Source: Flavonifractor sp. An92 (GTDB lineage: Bacteria > Bacillota > Clostridia > Oscillospirales > Oscillospiraceae). Taken from it: a stretch of 64,000 bases of DNA. Location: NCBI RefSeq assembly GCF_002159175.1, contig NZ_NFGZ01000001.1, positions 277,438 to 341,437 on the forward strand, written 5' to 3'. Both the position numbers and the translations under genes were made by a program. Below, piece after piece: positions 9,025 through 17,193 of this stretch (position 1 is the first letter of the stretch; each line of letters begins with the position of its first letter). Under the pieces are notes generated by a model that did no database searches, was not told the origin of the DNA, and saw only the letters and a list, made by a program, of their open reading frames with translations.

Positions 9025-9073
9025 CCTATTTTCGAAAATCAGCAGAGATAATGAACTTTTCAGGACCTTAAAG

Positions 9074-9086
9074 TTACTCCCATTCG
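9074..9086 (-). other. attL: left junction of the guaA-targeted element
   Basis: Read on the minus strand, this encodes Glu-Trp-Glu-stop, the same end as GuaA at 17929-17941. TCCCATTCG (9078-9086) is shared exactly with 17933-17941. It is taken as the displaced original guaA 3' end. Confidence 0.72.
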
Positions 9087-9136
9087 GCAAATTCAGATAT
9101 AGTAGGGTGTATTTGAGGTGATTTCGCAGGAAAAAC

Positions 9137-9154
9137 TTTCGCAAATATGTTAAT
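9137..9154 (+). repeat. Left copy of 18-bp direct repeat
   Basis: TTTCGCAAATATGTTAAT is identical to 17050-17067 near the other end of the element. A related partial copy beginning TTTCGCA lies at 17117. Possibly a site for the element's XRE regulator, excisionase or integrase. Confidence 0.75.
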
Positions 9155-9188
9155 ATTCCACCTGCTATTTTCGGCTGTAAAGTTTATT

Positions 9189-9206
9189 AGTATCAAAATA
9201 GTATCA
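9189..9206 (+). repeat. Left paired AGTATCA repeats (candidate integrase arm sites)
   Basis: AGTATCA occurs at 9189-9195 and 9200-9206, spaced 11 bp. The same heptamer, also in a pair spaced 11 bp and in the same orientation, lies at 17852-17869 beside the other junction. Tyrosine integrases with an N-terminal arm-binding domain use such paired sites. Confidence 0.65.
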
Positions 9207-9272
9207 CAAAAGGCTGGGAAATACAACAGAATTATGTGGAGCTCTACATAATTCCGGCACGGACGGACGCTG

Positions 9273-9353
9273 TCAGGCACAGCGGATAACAGCCTTGCAA
9301 GAGGCGTTGTACCTGCGCTGGATATATTCTTGATAGGCTTTCTGGTCTGTCAT
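9273..9353 (-). pseudogene. Truncated sigma-like small gene of ICE type
   Basis: ATG at 9353 after GAGGGGGAATTTCC opens a 26-codon frame reading MTDQKAYQEYIQRRYNASCK and ending in TGA. It resembles the N-terminus of the short sigma-70-like proteins common in Tn916/Tn1549-type elements, which run well over 100 residues. The rest has been lost near the left end of the element. The family call rests on the start of the protein only. Confidence 0.55.
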
Positions 9354-9522
9354 GGAAATTCCCCCTCTCTGAATAATAGTGCGGGGCGGCAGCACTCCTT
9401 GCTGTCGCTCCTTGACTGCCTAACTGCGAAACCGGGCGGGGCTGTCAACGGTGGGCGAAGCCCGTTCATCTTGACCGCCCGCTGGCTCGGCTGGCTTTGC
9501 TATTTACCCGACAAACTTGAAT

Positions 9523-10290
9523 TTATTGTAAGGTATCACGTTTTACCTTCTTAAGCCTTACTATCATTACCATAGGAATTTCTTTGTTGGTTTTGAAACA
9601 TTCTTCATAAAATCCATCAATGACAAATCCAGCTCTAAAACAAAGGTTAAAAATATCTTGTATGGAACGATGATAATAAATCTGCTCTTTCGGTTGCCCT
9701 TCAATCGCTATATCATAGTAACTGTGCGGTGTCATATATTTTTCAGTCAACGTGACAAAACAAGGGTGTTGCGTTGCAAAGACAAAAATTCCGCTTTCCT
9801 GCAACAGTTCATAAACAGCCATAAGAAGTGGTTCAATATCCGTAATATCCATAATTGCCATATTAGAAACTGCTTTCGTAAAGGCTCGATTTCTTTTTAA
9901 TTCTAATATACTTTTTCTATTGGTCGCATCCGCCACACAAAATTCAATTTGTTTTGCATATTGTGATTGCCGTCTTTTAGCCAATTCTATCATTTTTTTG
10001 CTGTAATCAAAAGCGACAACCGAAGCGCCTCTTTGTGCAAGATACGAAGAATAATTTCCATTGCCACACGCAATATCCAAAATATAATCCGCAGGATTAG
10101 GAGATAGAAGTTCCGTTACTTTGGGACGCACTACCTCTCTGTGAAATTCATTAGATTCGTCACCCATTGCATTATCCCAAAATTGTGCGTTCTCCTCCCA
10201 GATTTTTTTACTTTCCTCTGTTCCCATGTTCTCTCCCACTCCCAAAATTTGCTTTTTTGCTTCCATTAAATCTTCCTTACGATATTCCAT
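9523..10290 (-). CDS. Class I SAM-dependent methyltransferase downstream of tet(W)
   Basis: Protein of 255 residues with the SAM-binding motif ILDIACGNGNYSSYLA, the acidic second strand (VVAFDYSKKMIELAK) and motif AFTKAVSNMAIMDI. The ATG at 10290 is preceded by GGAGGG at 5 nt. A longer frame starting upstream overlaps tet(W) and has no signal. It lies 50 bp after tet(W) on the same strand and may be read through from its promoter. The gene is far more AT-rich than tet(W), the rest of the element or the chromosome, so it came from a different, low-GC source. Substrate unknown; it need not be a resistance gene. Confidence 0.88.
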   Translation of the reverse strand: MEYRKEDLMEAKKQILGVGENMGTEESKKIWEENAQFWDNAMGDESNEFHREVVRPKVTELLSPNPADYILDIACGNGNYSSYLAQRGASVVAFDYSKKMIELAKRRQSQYAKQIEFCVADATNRKSILELKRNRAFTKAVSNMAIMDITDIEPLLMAVYELLQESGIFVFATQHPCFVTLTEKYMTPHSYYDIAIEGQPKEQIYYHRSIQDIFNLCFRAGFVIDGFYEECFKTNKEIPMVMIVRLKKVKRDTLQ

Positions 10291-10340
10291 TGTTACCCTC
10301 CATAACTTCTGATTGTTGCCGTCTTGACGATTATGTATCT

Positions 10341-12260
10341 TTACATTACCTTCTGAAACATATGGCGCACCTTGTCCAGGCGGTTGTTTGGACGGCGGGG
10401 CTGGATGACCGGCTGGCCGACAGCGGCCTGATACCCTTTTAGCTCTGTAAGGCATACGCTCTGCCCGTTGGTGTAAAAGGCCAGATCAGTACGGTATGCC
10501 TGTATACAGCGGGCGGGAATCTCGCCAGTAAAGACAACTTCATCCTTTTTTACCTGGGCCGTTTCGATGGTGGCACAGTATTTCGGTGCATCATGATAAG
10601 CCCTGGAAAGGTATTCCTGGGGCGCATAGAGGGTGAAGGAGAGATAAGGTTCCAGCAGCTGCGTCCCCGATTCCTTCAATGCCTGTTCCAATACAATCGG
10701 GGCCAATGAGCGGAAGTCCGCCGGCGTGCTGACTGGACTGTAATAAAGCCCGTATTCAAAGCAAATCTTACAGTCCGTTACGTTCCAGCCGAACAAGCCC
10801 TGCTCCAGCCCGTAACGGATACCATCCCTGACAGCGTTTTGAAAACTCTGGTTCAAGTATCCCAGCGAAACCCGGCTCTCGTATTGTACGCCGGAGCCAA
10901 GCGGGAGTGGTGTAACAGACAGTCCGATAGATGCCCAAAACGGGTTGGGCGGCACCTCGATATGGATGGTGTGGCTGGCTGCTTTGAGCGGCCGCTCCAT
11001 ATAAATGACGGTGGGTTCCTTTACCACTGTTTCAATCTTGTATTTTTCCGACAGCAAAGCGGAAACGACCTCCAACTGCACCCGGCCCAAAAAAGAAAGA
11101 ATGATCTCATGGGTGATGGAATCCACTTCGCAGCGCAAAAGCGGGTCAGTATCCGCAAGTTGCGTAAGAGCGTCCAGCAGCCGTTCTCTTTGCGCTGCCG
11201 TTTTCGGCGCAATCGTCGTCCGCAGCATGGGGAGGGGGGCCTCGCGCCACCTTTTACGAGGGAGCCGGGTTTGATCCCCTAATACATCGTTTAACCTCAC
11301 GCTGTCGCTGGGAAGGATAACAATTTCGCCCGGATAAGCGGTGTCTGTCCGAACAATTTCCCCTTTGGATGGAATACGCATCTCTGTGATTTTCAGCTTT
11401 TCTCTCCCGGCCAGGGCCACCGTATCCCGCAGGCGCAGCGTTCCGCTGTATAGCCGCAGATAGACACGCCGCTGGCCGCAATCGGTGTACTCAACCTTGA
11501 AAACGCTGCCGCATAGGGTGGCGCTCCCCTGTTCCCCAATCGGTTGGAACAGTCCTGTCACCGCATCCATCAACGGTTGAATGCCAAGGCCCTTTTTGGC
11601 GCTGCCATGATAGACCGGAAACAGGGAGGCTTCTTGAACCCGCCGCTGTTCCTCCCGCGCAAGTTTTTCCTGGCTGATTGGTTCTCCTGCGATATACTTT
11701 TCCAATAATGCATCGTTATTTTCGATGACCGCATCCCATGCTTCTATGTCGGTATTTTCCTCCAGGACTATTTCCGGGGACAGCGACACCGTCTGCTTGA
11801 TGATAATATCGGCGGAGAGCTTATCCCGAACAGACTGAACCACGCTCTGCAAATCAACGCCAGCCTGGTCGATCTTGTTGATAAAGATAACGGTGGGAAT
11901 GTTCATTTTCCGCAGGGCATGGAACAGAATACGGGTCTGGGCCTGCACGCCATCTTTCGCGGAGATCACCAAGATGGCCCCATCTAAAACAGCCAAAGAG
12001 CGGTACACCTCCGCCAAAAAATCCATGTGGCCGGGCGTATCCACAATGTTAACTTTACATCTGTGCCACTGGAAGGAAGTGACTGCCGCTTGAATGGTAA
12101 TCCCACGCTGCCGCTCCAAAAACAAGGTGTCCGTCCTCGTTGTCCCTTTTTCGACGCTCCCTGGTTCTGAAATGGCTCCACTGGCATATAGCAGACTCTC
12201 CGTCAAGGTCGTCTTTCCAGCGTCTACATGGGCAAGAATCCCGATATTGATAATGTTCAT
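10341..12260 (-). CDS. tet(W): Tetracycline resistance ribosomal protection protein Tet(W)
   Basis: Protein of 639 residues, an EF-G-like GTPase that dislodges tetracycline from the ribosome. G1 is [12 protein letters not shown] near residue 10, the switch region is RGITIQAA, G3 is DTPGHMDF and G4 is NKID. The sequence matches my memory of Tet(W) closely throughout (for example [20 protein letters not shown]), with scattered substitutions and a slightly different C-terminus (HMFQKVM). The ATG at 12260 has GGAGGATAGAC upstream. Full length, with no disruption. An attenuator-type leader with a short peptide precedes it, as in other ribosomal protection genes. It is the resistance cargo of the element. 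Confidence 0.96.
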   Translation of the reverse strand: MNIINIGILAHVDAGKTTLTESLLYASGAISEPGSVEKGTTRTDTLFLERQRGITIQAAVTSFQWHRCKVNIVDTPGHMDFLAEVYRSLAVLDGAILVISAKDGVQAQTRILFHALRKMNIPTVIFINKIDQAGVDLQSVVQSVRDKLSADIIIKQTVSLSPEIVLEENTDIEAWDAVIENNDALLEKYIAGEPISQEKLAREEQRRVQEASLFPVYHGSAKKGLGIQPLMDAVTGLFQPIGEQGSATLCGSVFKVEYTDCGQRRVYLRLYSGTLRLRDTVALAGREKLKITEMRIPSKGEIVRTDTAYPGEIVILPSDSVRLNDVLGDQTRLPRKRWREAPLPMLRTTIAPKTAAQRERLLDALTQLADTDPLLRCEVDSITHEIILSFLGRVQLEVVSALLSEKYKIETVVKEPTVIYMERPLKAASHTIHIEVPPNPFWASIGLSVTPLPLGSGVQYESRVSLGYLNQSFQNAVRDGIRYGLEQGLFGWNVTDCKICFEYGLYYSPVSTPADFRSLAPIVLEQALKESGTQLLEPYLSFTLYAPQEYLSRAYHDAPKYCATIETAQVKKDEVVFTGEIPARCIQAYRTDLAFYTNGQSVCLTELKGYQAAVGQPVIQPRRPNNRLDKVRHMFQKVM

Positions 12261-12292
12261 GTCTATCCTCCATACAAGGCCCGAATGGGCGC

Positions 12293-12492
12293 AAAAATCC
12301 CCAGCGGCTAATACTTTTACCGCTGGGGATCATGACTTCGGACACACAGAAACATACACGACTTACATAAGCCGCGGTCCGTCACGATATTTACTAAAAA
12401 GGCAAAAGTATTCTTAAAATTGGGTACAAAAACCAAGCCCCTGCAAGGGGCAATCATTTTTGCGCCCATTATCAAATTTTATTTAAGAATAC
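12293..12492 (-). promoter_or_regulatory. tet(W) leader with attenuator hairpins
   Basis: CCCCAGCGG and CCGCTGGGG (arms 12320-12328 and 12299-12307) form a hairpin followed by TTTTT on the minus strand, 35 bp before tet(W). Further upstream an 11-bp inverted repeat GTATTCTTAAA (12408-12418 / 12482-12492) encloses a smaller CCCCTGCAGGGG-like hairpin. This is the layout of a transcription-attenuated tet leader, in which stalled ribosomes would favour read-through. Confidence 0.72.
12317..12355 (-). CDS. tet(W) leader peptide (12 residues)
   Basis: A short frame, [12 protein letters not shown] then TAA, ends inside the 5' arm of the attenuator hairpin. A ribosome slowed by drug on this frame would overlap the hairpin. 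No strong ribosome binding site is visible, so translation is uncertain. Confidence 0.45.
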   Translation of the reverse strand: MFLCVRSHDPQR

Positions 12493-12594
12493 CTTGCCGC
12501 ATATTTGATAGACTCCTCAAATCAGGATAATAGCAGTATATCATAGTACGCTCTAAAAAACAAGAAATCATTTTACCGATTCCACAAATAAAAT

Positions 12595-12622
12595 CGGAGG
12601 GTATTCACTGGAATACCCTCCG
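12595..12622 (-). terminator. Terminator after the relaxase gene
   Basis: CGGAGGGTATTC and GAATACCCTCCG pair around a short loop, followed on the minus strand by ATTTTATTT. It lies 11 bp beyond the relaxase stop. Confidence 0.8.
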
Positions 12623-12632
12623 GTTTTGGTGA

Positions 12633-13820
12633 TTATCGTGCGTCTATCCGAATTTTTGACTTTGCGGCCCGTTTCCGTTCCTTTTCGGCATGTTCCTGCT
12701 GGTAAGCTGCCTCTAATATTCTGTCCACTTGTTCTGGGCCAAAGGCCCTTTTGACCCGCTCATAGTCAGCGGAGACTTGCCGCATGGCCTTGTTTTCCAA
12801 CTTGACCTCCTGCAATCGATCAGACAGGCGGATGTTGCTCTCCCTCACCCGGCCATAGTCCCCTTGCAGACGCTCAAATTTCCCCCGCAGCTCCACATAG
12901 GCCAGATACAGGGAGCGCAGCACCTTGACGATTTGGGCCAGCAGGGGCTTTGCCTTTTTCTCTCGGTAGGCCCGGCCTGTTTCCAGCGTTCCCGGCTCCG
13001 GCAAAATCTCCTCCGGATTGGCGGAGAAATCCGCTGCCAACCGCTCCATATTTTTCACCGCCGGGGCAAGTTCTTTGAGCCGCCGTTCCTGGCTCTCCAC
13101 CTGGTTTTCTTTCTCCGCCTTGACCGTCTCCAGAACGGCGATCTCCTTTGCCCGCTGCTCTTTCTTGTAGTCCAGCACAGACAAGTGCTTGTCGTGGGTG
13201 CCTTTGTCCTCCCACTCAATCCCGTGGCGCTCCATGACCAGGGAAAGCTGCTCCTTTTCCGAGCGCACCCACTGGCTCCACTCTGTGTCCCCTCTGGTGC
13301 CGCCCTGGAAACCCTGGGCCGCTAACGCCTGTTTCAAAGATACCCTCGTGTCCAGCCCTCGCTTGCTCCCGGTGGTGAATGGTACAAAGTCAATGTGCAG
13401 ATGGGGCGTAGCCTCGTCCATGTGGAGGTGGGCAGAGAACACCCGGAGTTGGGGGTTGCGCTCTTGAAAGCCCTTCATGTACTCGTCCAAAACCGCTGCC
13501 GCAAGCTGTCCCTCCTCGCTGTCGGCGCTCATATCATCTCGATTGCCCACTTGCAGGATGATTTCATGGAACGGCTTTTCCTGCTTGCCGGAGCGGATCT
13601 TCTCATAGTAATCCTCTATCCTTCTGTCGGCCCTGGTTTGTTTAGCGTTGTACCGTTCCAGAGCCTCGTCAAAGAGTTCATGGTACACCGCCTTGATATT
13701 CTCCTGGCAGTAGGTTATATTCAAGTGGGAGCGTTCCGGGTCAGTGTTCTTGGCGTGGAATTTTCTACTGTTATGGTTCACCGATCCTTGGCCCACCATG
13801 GCGCTGATTGTCCTTTTCAA
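12633..13820 (-). CDS. MobV-type relaxase (Mob/Pre family)
   Basis: Protein of 395 residues. The MobV N-terminal signature is present (SAMVGQGSVNHNSRKFHAKN), as is the metal-binding histidine motif HLHMDEATPHLHIDF around residue 135. The C-terminal half is charged and coiled-coil-like. Relaxases of this class nick oriT and pilot the strand during mobilization by a helper conjugation system. The start is TTG at 13820, with GGAGG upstream in good position; an ATG seven codons in would lack the first conserved residues. The 446-bp non-coding DNA upstream holds candidate oriT and iteron repeats. Confidence 0.93.
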   Translation of the reverse strand: MKRTISAMVGQGSVNHNSRKFHAKNTDPERSHLNITYCQENIKAVYHELFDEALERYNAKQTRADRRIEDYYEKIRSGKQEKPFHEIILQVGNRDDMSADSEEGQLAAAVLDEYMKGFQERNPQLRVFSAHLHMDEATPHLHIDFVPFTTGSKRGLDTRVSLKQALAAQGFQGGTRGDTEWSQWVRSEKEQLSLVMERHGIEWEDKGTHDKHLSVLDYKKEQRAKEIAVLETVKAEKENQVESQERRLKELAPAVKNMERLAADFSANPEEILPEPGTLETGRAYREKKAKPLLAQIVKVLRSLYLAYVELRGKFERLQGDYGRVRESNIRLSDRLQEVKLENKAMRQVSADYERVKRAFGPEQVDRILEAAYQQEHAEKERKRAAKSKIRIDAR

Positions 13821-14103
13821 ATCAATCCCTCCTCCCTTTTCCGCCGCGCAAGCGGCGAGCCTTTGTTACTTTCTGCGAAAGTAACGCAAAAGCACTTTTG
13901 ACAGCCTGACGGCCATCAAAAGCGCATTTGCGCCCTACGGGGTGGTGTGGGGGCTTTGCCCCCGGCAACTGCGGTTGCCTCCCCCAGCAGGGCCGCCCTT
14001 TGAAAAGGGCACCCTGCACCCCGCCTAAACTTTGTCACTCGCCGTTGGGCAGGGTGGAAAGGCCAGGGGCCTTTCCACCGCCCGGCAAGTGTTTTCCGTG
14101 GGC

Positions 14104-14176
14104 CGAAAGTCAAGGGGTACGGGTTGTATTGACTTGCGGCAATCTCCACCCGCAGGTATGCCCCCCTTGACTTTCG
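14104..14176. other. Candidate oriT: nested inverted repeats
   Basis: CGAAAGTCAAGGGG (14104-14117) is perfectly inverted as CCCCTTGACTTTCG (14163-14176). Inside it, AAGTCAA (14107-14113) pairs alternatively with TTGACTT (14129-14135). It lies in the non-coding DNA 5' of the relaxase gene, where oriT is expected. The 447-bp gap (13821-14266) also holds several GC-rich hairpins at 13930-14100. No nic site is assigned. Confidence 0.5.
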
Positions 14177-14188
14177 CCCCCGCTCCCC

Positions 14189-14271
14189 GTGACAGCCGTG
14201 ACGACCGTGACGATGTTTTACACACCGCCTCCGCACTCCGAAAAGCTGTCACAGCTGTCACGGTCGTCACG
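14189..14271. repeat. Iteron-like 9-bp repeats in both orientations
   Basis: Three direct units GTGACAGCC, GTGACGACC and GTGACGATG (14189-14215) face three inverted units (14245-14271: GCTGTCACA, GCTGTCACG, GTCGTCACG). The spacing is exactly 9 bp. The right set overlaps the 3' end of the ATPase gene. This looks like an iteron origin for the element's RepA-like ATPase, or a large regulatory hairpin. Confidence 0.6.
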
Positions 14272-15421
14272 CCTGGGGTTCCTCCAACGTGAGCTTGATA
14301 CTCCGCCCGGCATGGGTTCGGGCGCTTTCATAGTGGATGTGGTACTCATAGGACAGCCGCCACGCCCGGACATTCAGCCGCATAGCCAGGGCATTGGGTT
14401 TCATATCCAGCCCCAGGGCGGCGACAAGTTCCGTGGCCGTCCCTCTCCACTCTGGCCGTTCCGCCGTTACCAGGGCGGCAACAGCCTCCAACACCGGGTC
14501 AGGCGGCTCCTGCCGCAGCTCCGTTTCCCGCCGCTCCAGCTCCCACACAAGCCGTTCCTCGTCCCGCTTGAGGTAGAGGCGCTGGTCTTGCTGATCCCGC
14601 CCAGAAATGTCCAGGGTGGCGGCGTTGTCTGCCCGCCGCTCCTTTTGGAGCAGAAAGGCCCCGTCTGCCGCACCCAATAAGCCGTTGGTGCCGGAGATCA
14701 TATCAAACTTATCATCGGCCTGCTGCTTGCGGGTGTGATGTACAACCAGGAGGCAAACCCCGCTTATATCGGCAAACCGTTTCAGTTTGGTGATTACCTC
14801 ATAGTCGTTGGCATAGCTGTACTTCTCTGCCCCGGCCTCCCGGATTTTTTGCAGGGTGTCGATGATAATAAGCCGGGTGTCCGTGTGTTCCCGGACAAAG
14901 CCCTTTAGCTGCTCCTCCAGGCCACCGCCGAGCTGCTTAGCTCCGATGGCAAAGAACAGGTTTCCGGTACTCTCTACTCCAAACATCCGGTACAACCGCT
15001 CCTGTAAGCGACGGTGGTTGTCCTCCAGGGCCAGATAGAGGACTGTCCCCTGGCGCACCTCATACCCCCACAGGGAAAGGCCCATACTCACATGATAGGC
15101 AAGCTGGGCCATGAGAAAGGACTTGCCCACCTTGGGAGCGCCCACAAAGAGATATGTCCCCGCATAGAGCAGACCGTCTACCACAGGAGGTCTGCCGGGG
15201 TACACCTGTTCGTAGAGGTCATTCATAGACACGGTAGGCAGATAGGCCGGGTCATTGACCCGGCTTATCTGCCGCAGGATTTCCTCCAAATCTCTTTCCG
15301 GGGGCTTGTGTTCTGTCACGCCCTCTGCTATACTTTGGTTAGGTTTTTGTGAGAGCGACTGTCCCCCGTCTGCGCCAACAGGCGGATATGGGGCAGTCGT
15401 TTTCTCTTGCAATCTATCCAT
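14267..15421 (-). CDS. RepA-like AAA ATPase (replicative helicase type)
   Basis: Protein of 384 residues. Walker A is GAPKVGKS (residues 94-101), Walker B is LIIIDTLQ, and VVHHTRK follows, as in RepA/RecA-fold hexameric helicases of plasmids and mobile elements. The C-terminal 90 residues resemble a small DNA-binding domain (WRGTATELVAALGLDM). The ATG at 15421 has GGAGG 10 nt upstream and starts 3 bp after the ribbon-helix-helix gene. It may allow autonomous replication of the excised circle, with the iteron-like repeats at its 3' end as origin; that role is inference. Confidence 0.83.
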   Translation of the reverse strand: MDRLQEKTTAPYPPVGADGGQSLSQKPNQSIAEGVTEHKPPERDLEEILRQISRVNDPAYLPTVSMNDLYEQVYPGRPPVVDGLLYAGTYLFVGAPKVGKSFLMAQLAYHVSMGLSLWGYEVRQGTVLYLALEDNHRRLQERLYRMFGVESTGNLFFAIGAKQLGGGLEEQLKGFVREHTDTRLIIIDTLQKIREAGAEKYSYANDYEVITKLKRFADISGVCLLVVHHTRKQQADDKFDMISGTNGLLGAADGAFLLQKERRADNAATLDISGRDQQDQRLYLKRDEERLVWELERRETELRQEPPDPVLEAVAALVTAERPEWRGTATELVAALGLDMKPNALAMRLNVRAWRLSYEYHIHYESARTHAGRSIKLTLEEPQA

Positions 15422-15424
15422 CTA

Positions 15425-15745
15425 TCAATCCTCCCTCATGCCGTCCATGATGGCGGCGATCAGCCGGATGGTGTCCAGCAACTCCCCATCCACGCCATTC
15501 CCGGCCTCGATACGCTCCAGTTCTTCCAGAACGGCGGCCAGCTCGTTCCGCAGGGCCTTATACACCCTGGGGTTGCCCTGTACCACCACATCCCGGCACA
15601 GCAGCCGTCGGGTGATGTAGTCCTGTTTGGTAAGGCCGGAGAGCCGCACAGCGGTTTCAATTTCCCTGTCCTCATCCGGGGACACCCGGAAAGCCACAGT
15701 TTTGTTTCTCCAGCGGTTGTGTCGGTCAAGATTTTTCACTGACAT
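15425..15745 (-). CDS. Ribbon-helix-helix mobilization accessory protein (MobC-like)
   Basis: Protein of 106 residues. The N-terminal segment KTVAFRVSPDEDREIETAVR and the following helix-turn (SGLTKQDYITRRLLCRDV) fit a ribbon-helix-helix DNA-binding fold of relaxosome accessory proteins. It starts 3 bp after int, with AAAGGGGG inside the end of int, and is followed at 3 bp by the ATPase, so int, this gene and the ATPase form one operon. It probably binds oriT and assists the MobV relaxase, or it regulates the operon. Confidence 0.72.
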   Translation of the reverse strand: MSVKNLDRHNRWRNKTVAFRVSPDEDREIETAVRLSGLTKQDYITRRLLCRDVVVQGNPRVYKALRNELAAVLEELERIEAGNGVDGELLDTIRLIAAIMDGMRED

Positions 15746-15748
15746 GAT

Positions 15749-16825
15749 TTAGGCCCCCTTTCGCTCCATGTCCAGTTTGTCCGCCATCTCCGCCTGCCGG
15801 GTGGGGAACAGGTGGGCGTAGCGGTAGGTAATATCAATGCTTTCATGTCCCACCCGGTCAGCGATTGCCAGGGCCGTAAAGCCCATGTCAATGAGCAGCG
15901 AAATGTGGGAGTGCCTCAGGTCGTGTATTCTGATCCGCTTTACCCCGGCCTCTTTCGCACCCCTGTCCATCTCCCGGTGGAGGTAGGATTTTGTCACCGT
16001 GAAAATGCGGTCGGTGGGCTTCACCCCATACAGGCTCTTGATATAGTCTCGCATTTCTTCACAGAGGAAAGCGGGCATTTGAATGACCCGGTTGCTCTTA
16101 GGGGTCTTGGGGTCGGTAATCACATCCTTGCCCTTAATCCGCTGGTAGGACTTGGAGATGGTGACGGTCTGTTTCTCAAAGTCGAAGTCGCCAGGAGTGA
16201 GGGCCAGCAGCTCCCCCTCCCGGACGCCGCACCAGTAGAGCATTTCAAAGGCGTAATAGGAAAGGGGCTTGTCCATCATGGCCTCGGCGAATTTCAGATA
16301 CTCCGCCTTTGTCCAGAACAGCATTTCCCGTCCCTTTGGCTTTCCCATATTGCCCGCCTGGGCAGCGGGATTGACCTTTAGATTGTAGTGCCGTACCGCA
16401 TGGTTGAACACGGCGCTCAACTGATTGTGCAGCGTTTTTAAGTACACCGGAGAGTAGGGCTTGCCGTTCTTGTCCCGGTAACCCAGCATTTCATTCTGCC
16501 AGGCGATGACCTCCTTGGAGTGAATGTCGCACATCTTCCGCTTGCCGAAGTACGGCACCAACTTCTTGTAGAGGATATGCTCTTTCGTCCCCCAGGTGTT
16601 TTCCTTGATACGGCCTTTCATGTCCGCCACATAGACAGCCACGAAGTTTTCAAAGGTCATTTCCAGGTCGGCGGTCTGTTGTTGCAGGAATGTCCGCTCC
16701 CACTCCAGAGCCTCCCGCTTGGTGGGAAAGCCCCGTTTCATTTTCTTTACTTTCTTGCCCGTCCAGTCCTCGTAGTAAAAGGACGCATACCATGTGCCCT
16801 TTGCCTTGTCTTTGTATGCCGGCAT
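15749..16825 (-). CDS. int: Site-specific tyrosine integrase
   Basis: Protein of 358 residues. An N-terminal arm-binding region (residues 1-50), a core-binding domain (about 55-160) and a catalytic domain are recognizable. The catalytic residues are Arg202 (GVREGE), His301 and Arg304 (HDLRH), His327 (VGHES) and Tyr336 (YAH). The ATG at 16825 follows AAGGAGGGAACCACA, while longer starts have no site. It presumably recombines the element with the 3' end of guaA, using the 9-bp TCCCATTCG core and the AGTATCA pairs near both ends. It is intact, so the element may still excise. Confidence 0.94.
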   Translation of the reverse strand: MPAYKDKAKGTWYASFYYEDWTGKKVKKMKRGFPTKREALEWERTFLQQQTADLEMTFENFVAVYVADMKGRIKENTWGTKEHILYKKLVPYFGKRKMCDIHSKEVIAWQNEMLGYRDKNGKPYSPVYLKTLHNQLSAVFNHAVRHYNLKVNPAAQAGNMGKPKGREMLFWTKAEYLKFAEAMMDKPLSYYAFEMLYWCGVREGELLALTPGDFDFEKQTVTISKSYQRIKGKDVITDPKTPKSNRVIQMPAFLCEEMRDYIKSLYGVKPTDRIFTVTKSYLHREMDRGAKEAGVKRIRIHDLRHSHISLLIDMGFTALAIADRVGHESIDITYRYAHLFPTRQAEMADKLDMERKGA

Positions 16826-16838
16826 TGTGGTTCCCTCC

Positions 16839-17027
16839 TTATTGTCTGTCCCGCAGCCCATAGAATTTTTCCTCGAAGTAGCGCCTGCTTACCCGTCCGG
16901 GAATGGTGAGAAAGCCTTTTTTCTTCAGCTCCTCGTTCATCTCCCGCACCAGCTTGTAGGCGTAGGGCTTGGAAATGCCCAGCTCCCTGGCGACCTCCTC
17001 TGCTCTCACAAACAGCTCCTTTTCCAT
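16839..17027 (-). CDS. xis: Excisionase-like small DNA-binding protein
   Basis: Protein of 62 residues with a winged-helix/MerR-like motif (VRAEEVARELGISKPYAYKLVREMN) and the basic segment GRVSRRYFEEKFYG typical of excisionases next to tyrosine integrases. The ATG at 17027 has AAGGAGGT 8 nt upstream. It precedes int by 13 bp. Expected to bend DNA at the element ends and bias recombination to excision. Its promoter region holds a perfect palindrome and the 18-bp repeat, so it is probably repressed by the divergent XRE protein. Confidence 0.85.
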   Translation of the reverse strand: MEKELFVRAEEVARELGISKPYAYKLVREMNEELKKKGFLTIPGRVSRRYFEEKFYGLRDRQ

Positions 17028-17049
17028 GGTCAGCACCTCCTTATTTTAG

Positions 17050-17135
17050 TTTCGCAAATATGTTAATGTCACCATCTTCATTATACATTAACATAAGTGT
17101 TAATGTCAAGAATTTATTTCGCATTTTTGTTAAAG
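17050..17135. promoter_or_regulatory. Operator region between xis and the XRE regulator
   Basis: It contains TTTCGCAAATATGTTAAT (17050-17067, repeated at 9137), the perfect palindrome CATTAACA-TAAG-TGTTAATG (17086-17105), and a TTTCGCATTTTTGTTAA-like copy (from 17117). All share TGTTAA half-sites. The likely ligand is the divergent XRE regulator. Confidence 0.68.
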
Positions 17136-17141
17136 ATTATC

Positions 17142-17170
17142 TTGCATCTTTCGCTTTTTTGCGCTATACT
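17142..17170 (+). promoter_or_regulatory. Promoter of the element's XRE gene
   Basis: TTGCAT (17142-17147), a 17-bp spacer and TATACT (17165-17170), 23 bp before the ATG at 17194. Confidence 0.75.
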
Positions 17171-17193
17171 ATTGGCAAAGGCGGTGGGATATT

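Noticed and set aside
9074..9280. A 68-codon minus-strand frame ending in Glu-Trp-Glu-stop
   Set aside because: It has no ribosome binding site and runs through the candidate integrase sites; only its last codons matter, as the displaced guaA end.
14189..14271. Short regularly spaced repeats considered as a CRISPR remnant
   Set aside because: Units are 9 bp and contiguous, without spacers; they fit iterons or a hairpin.
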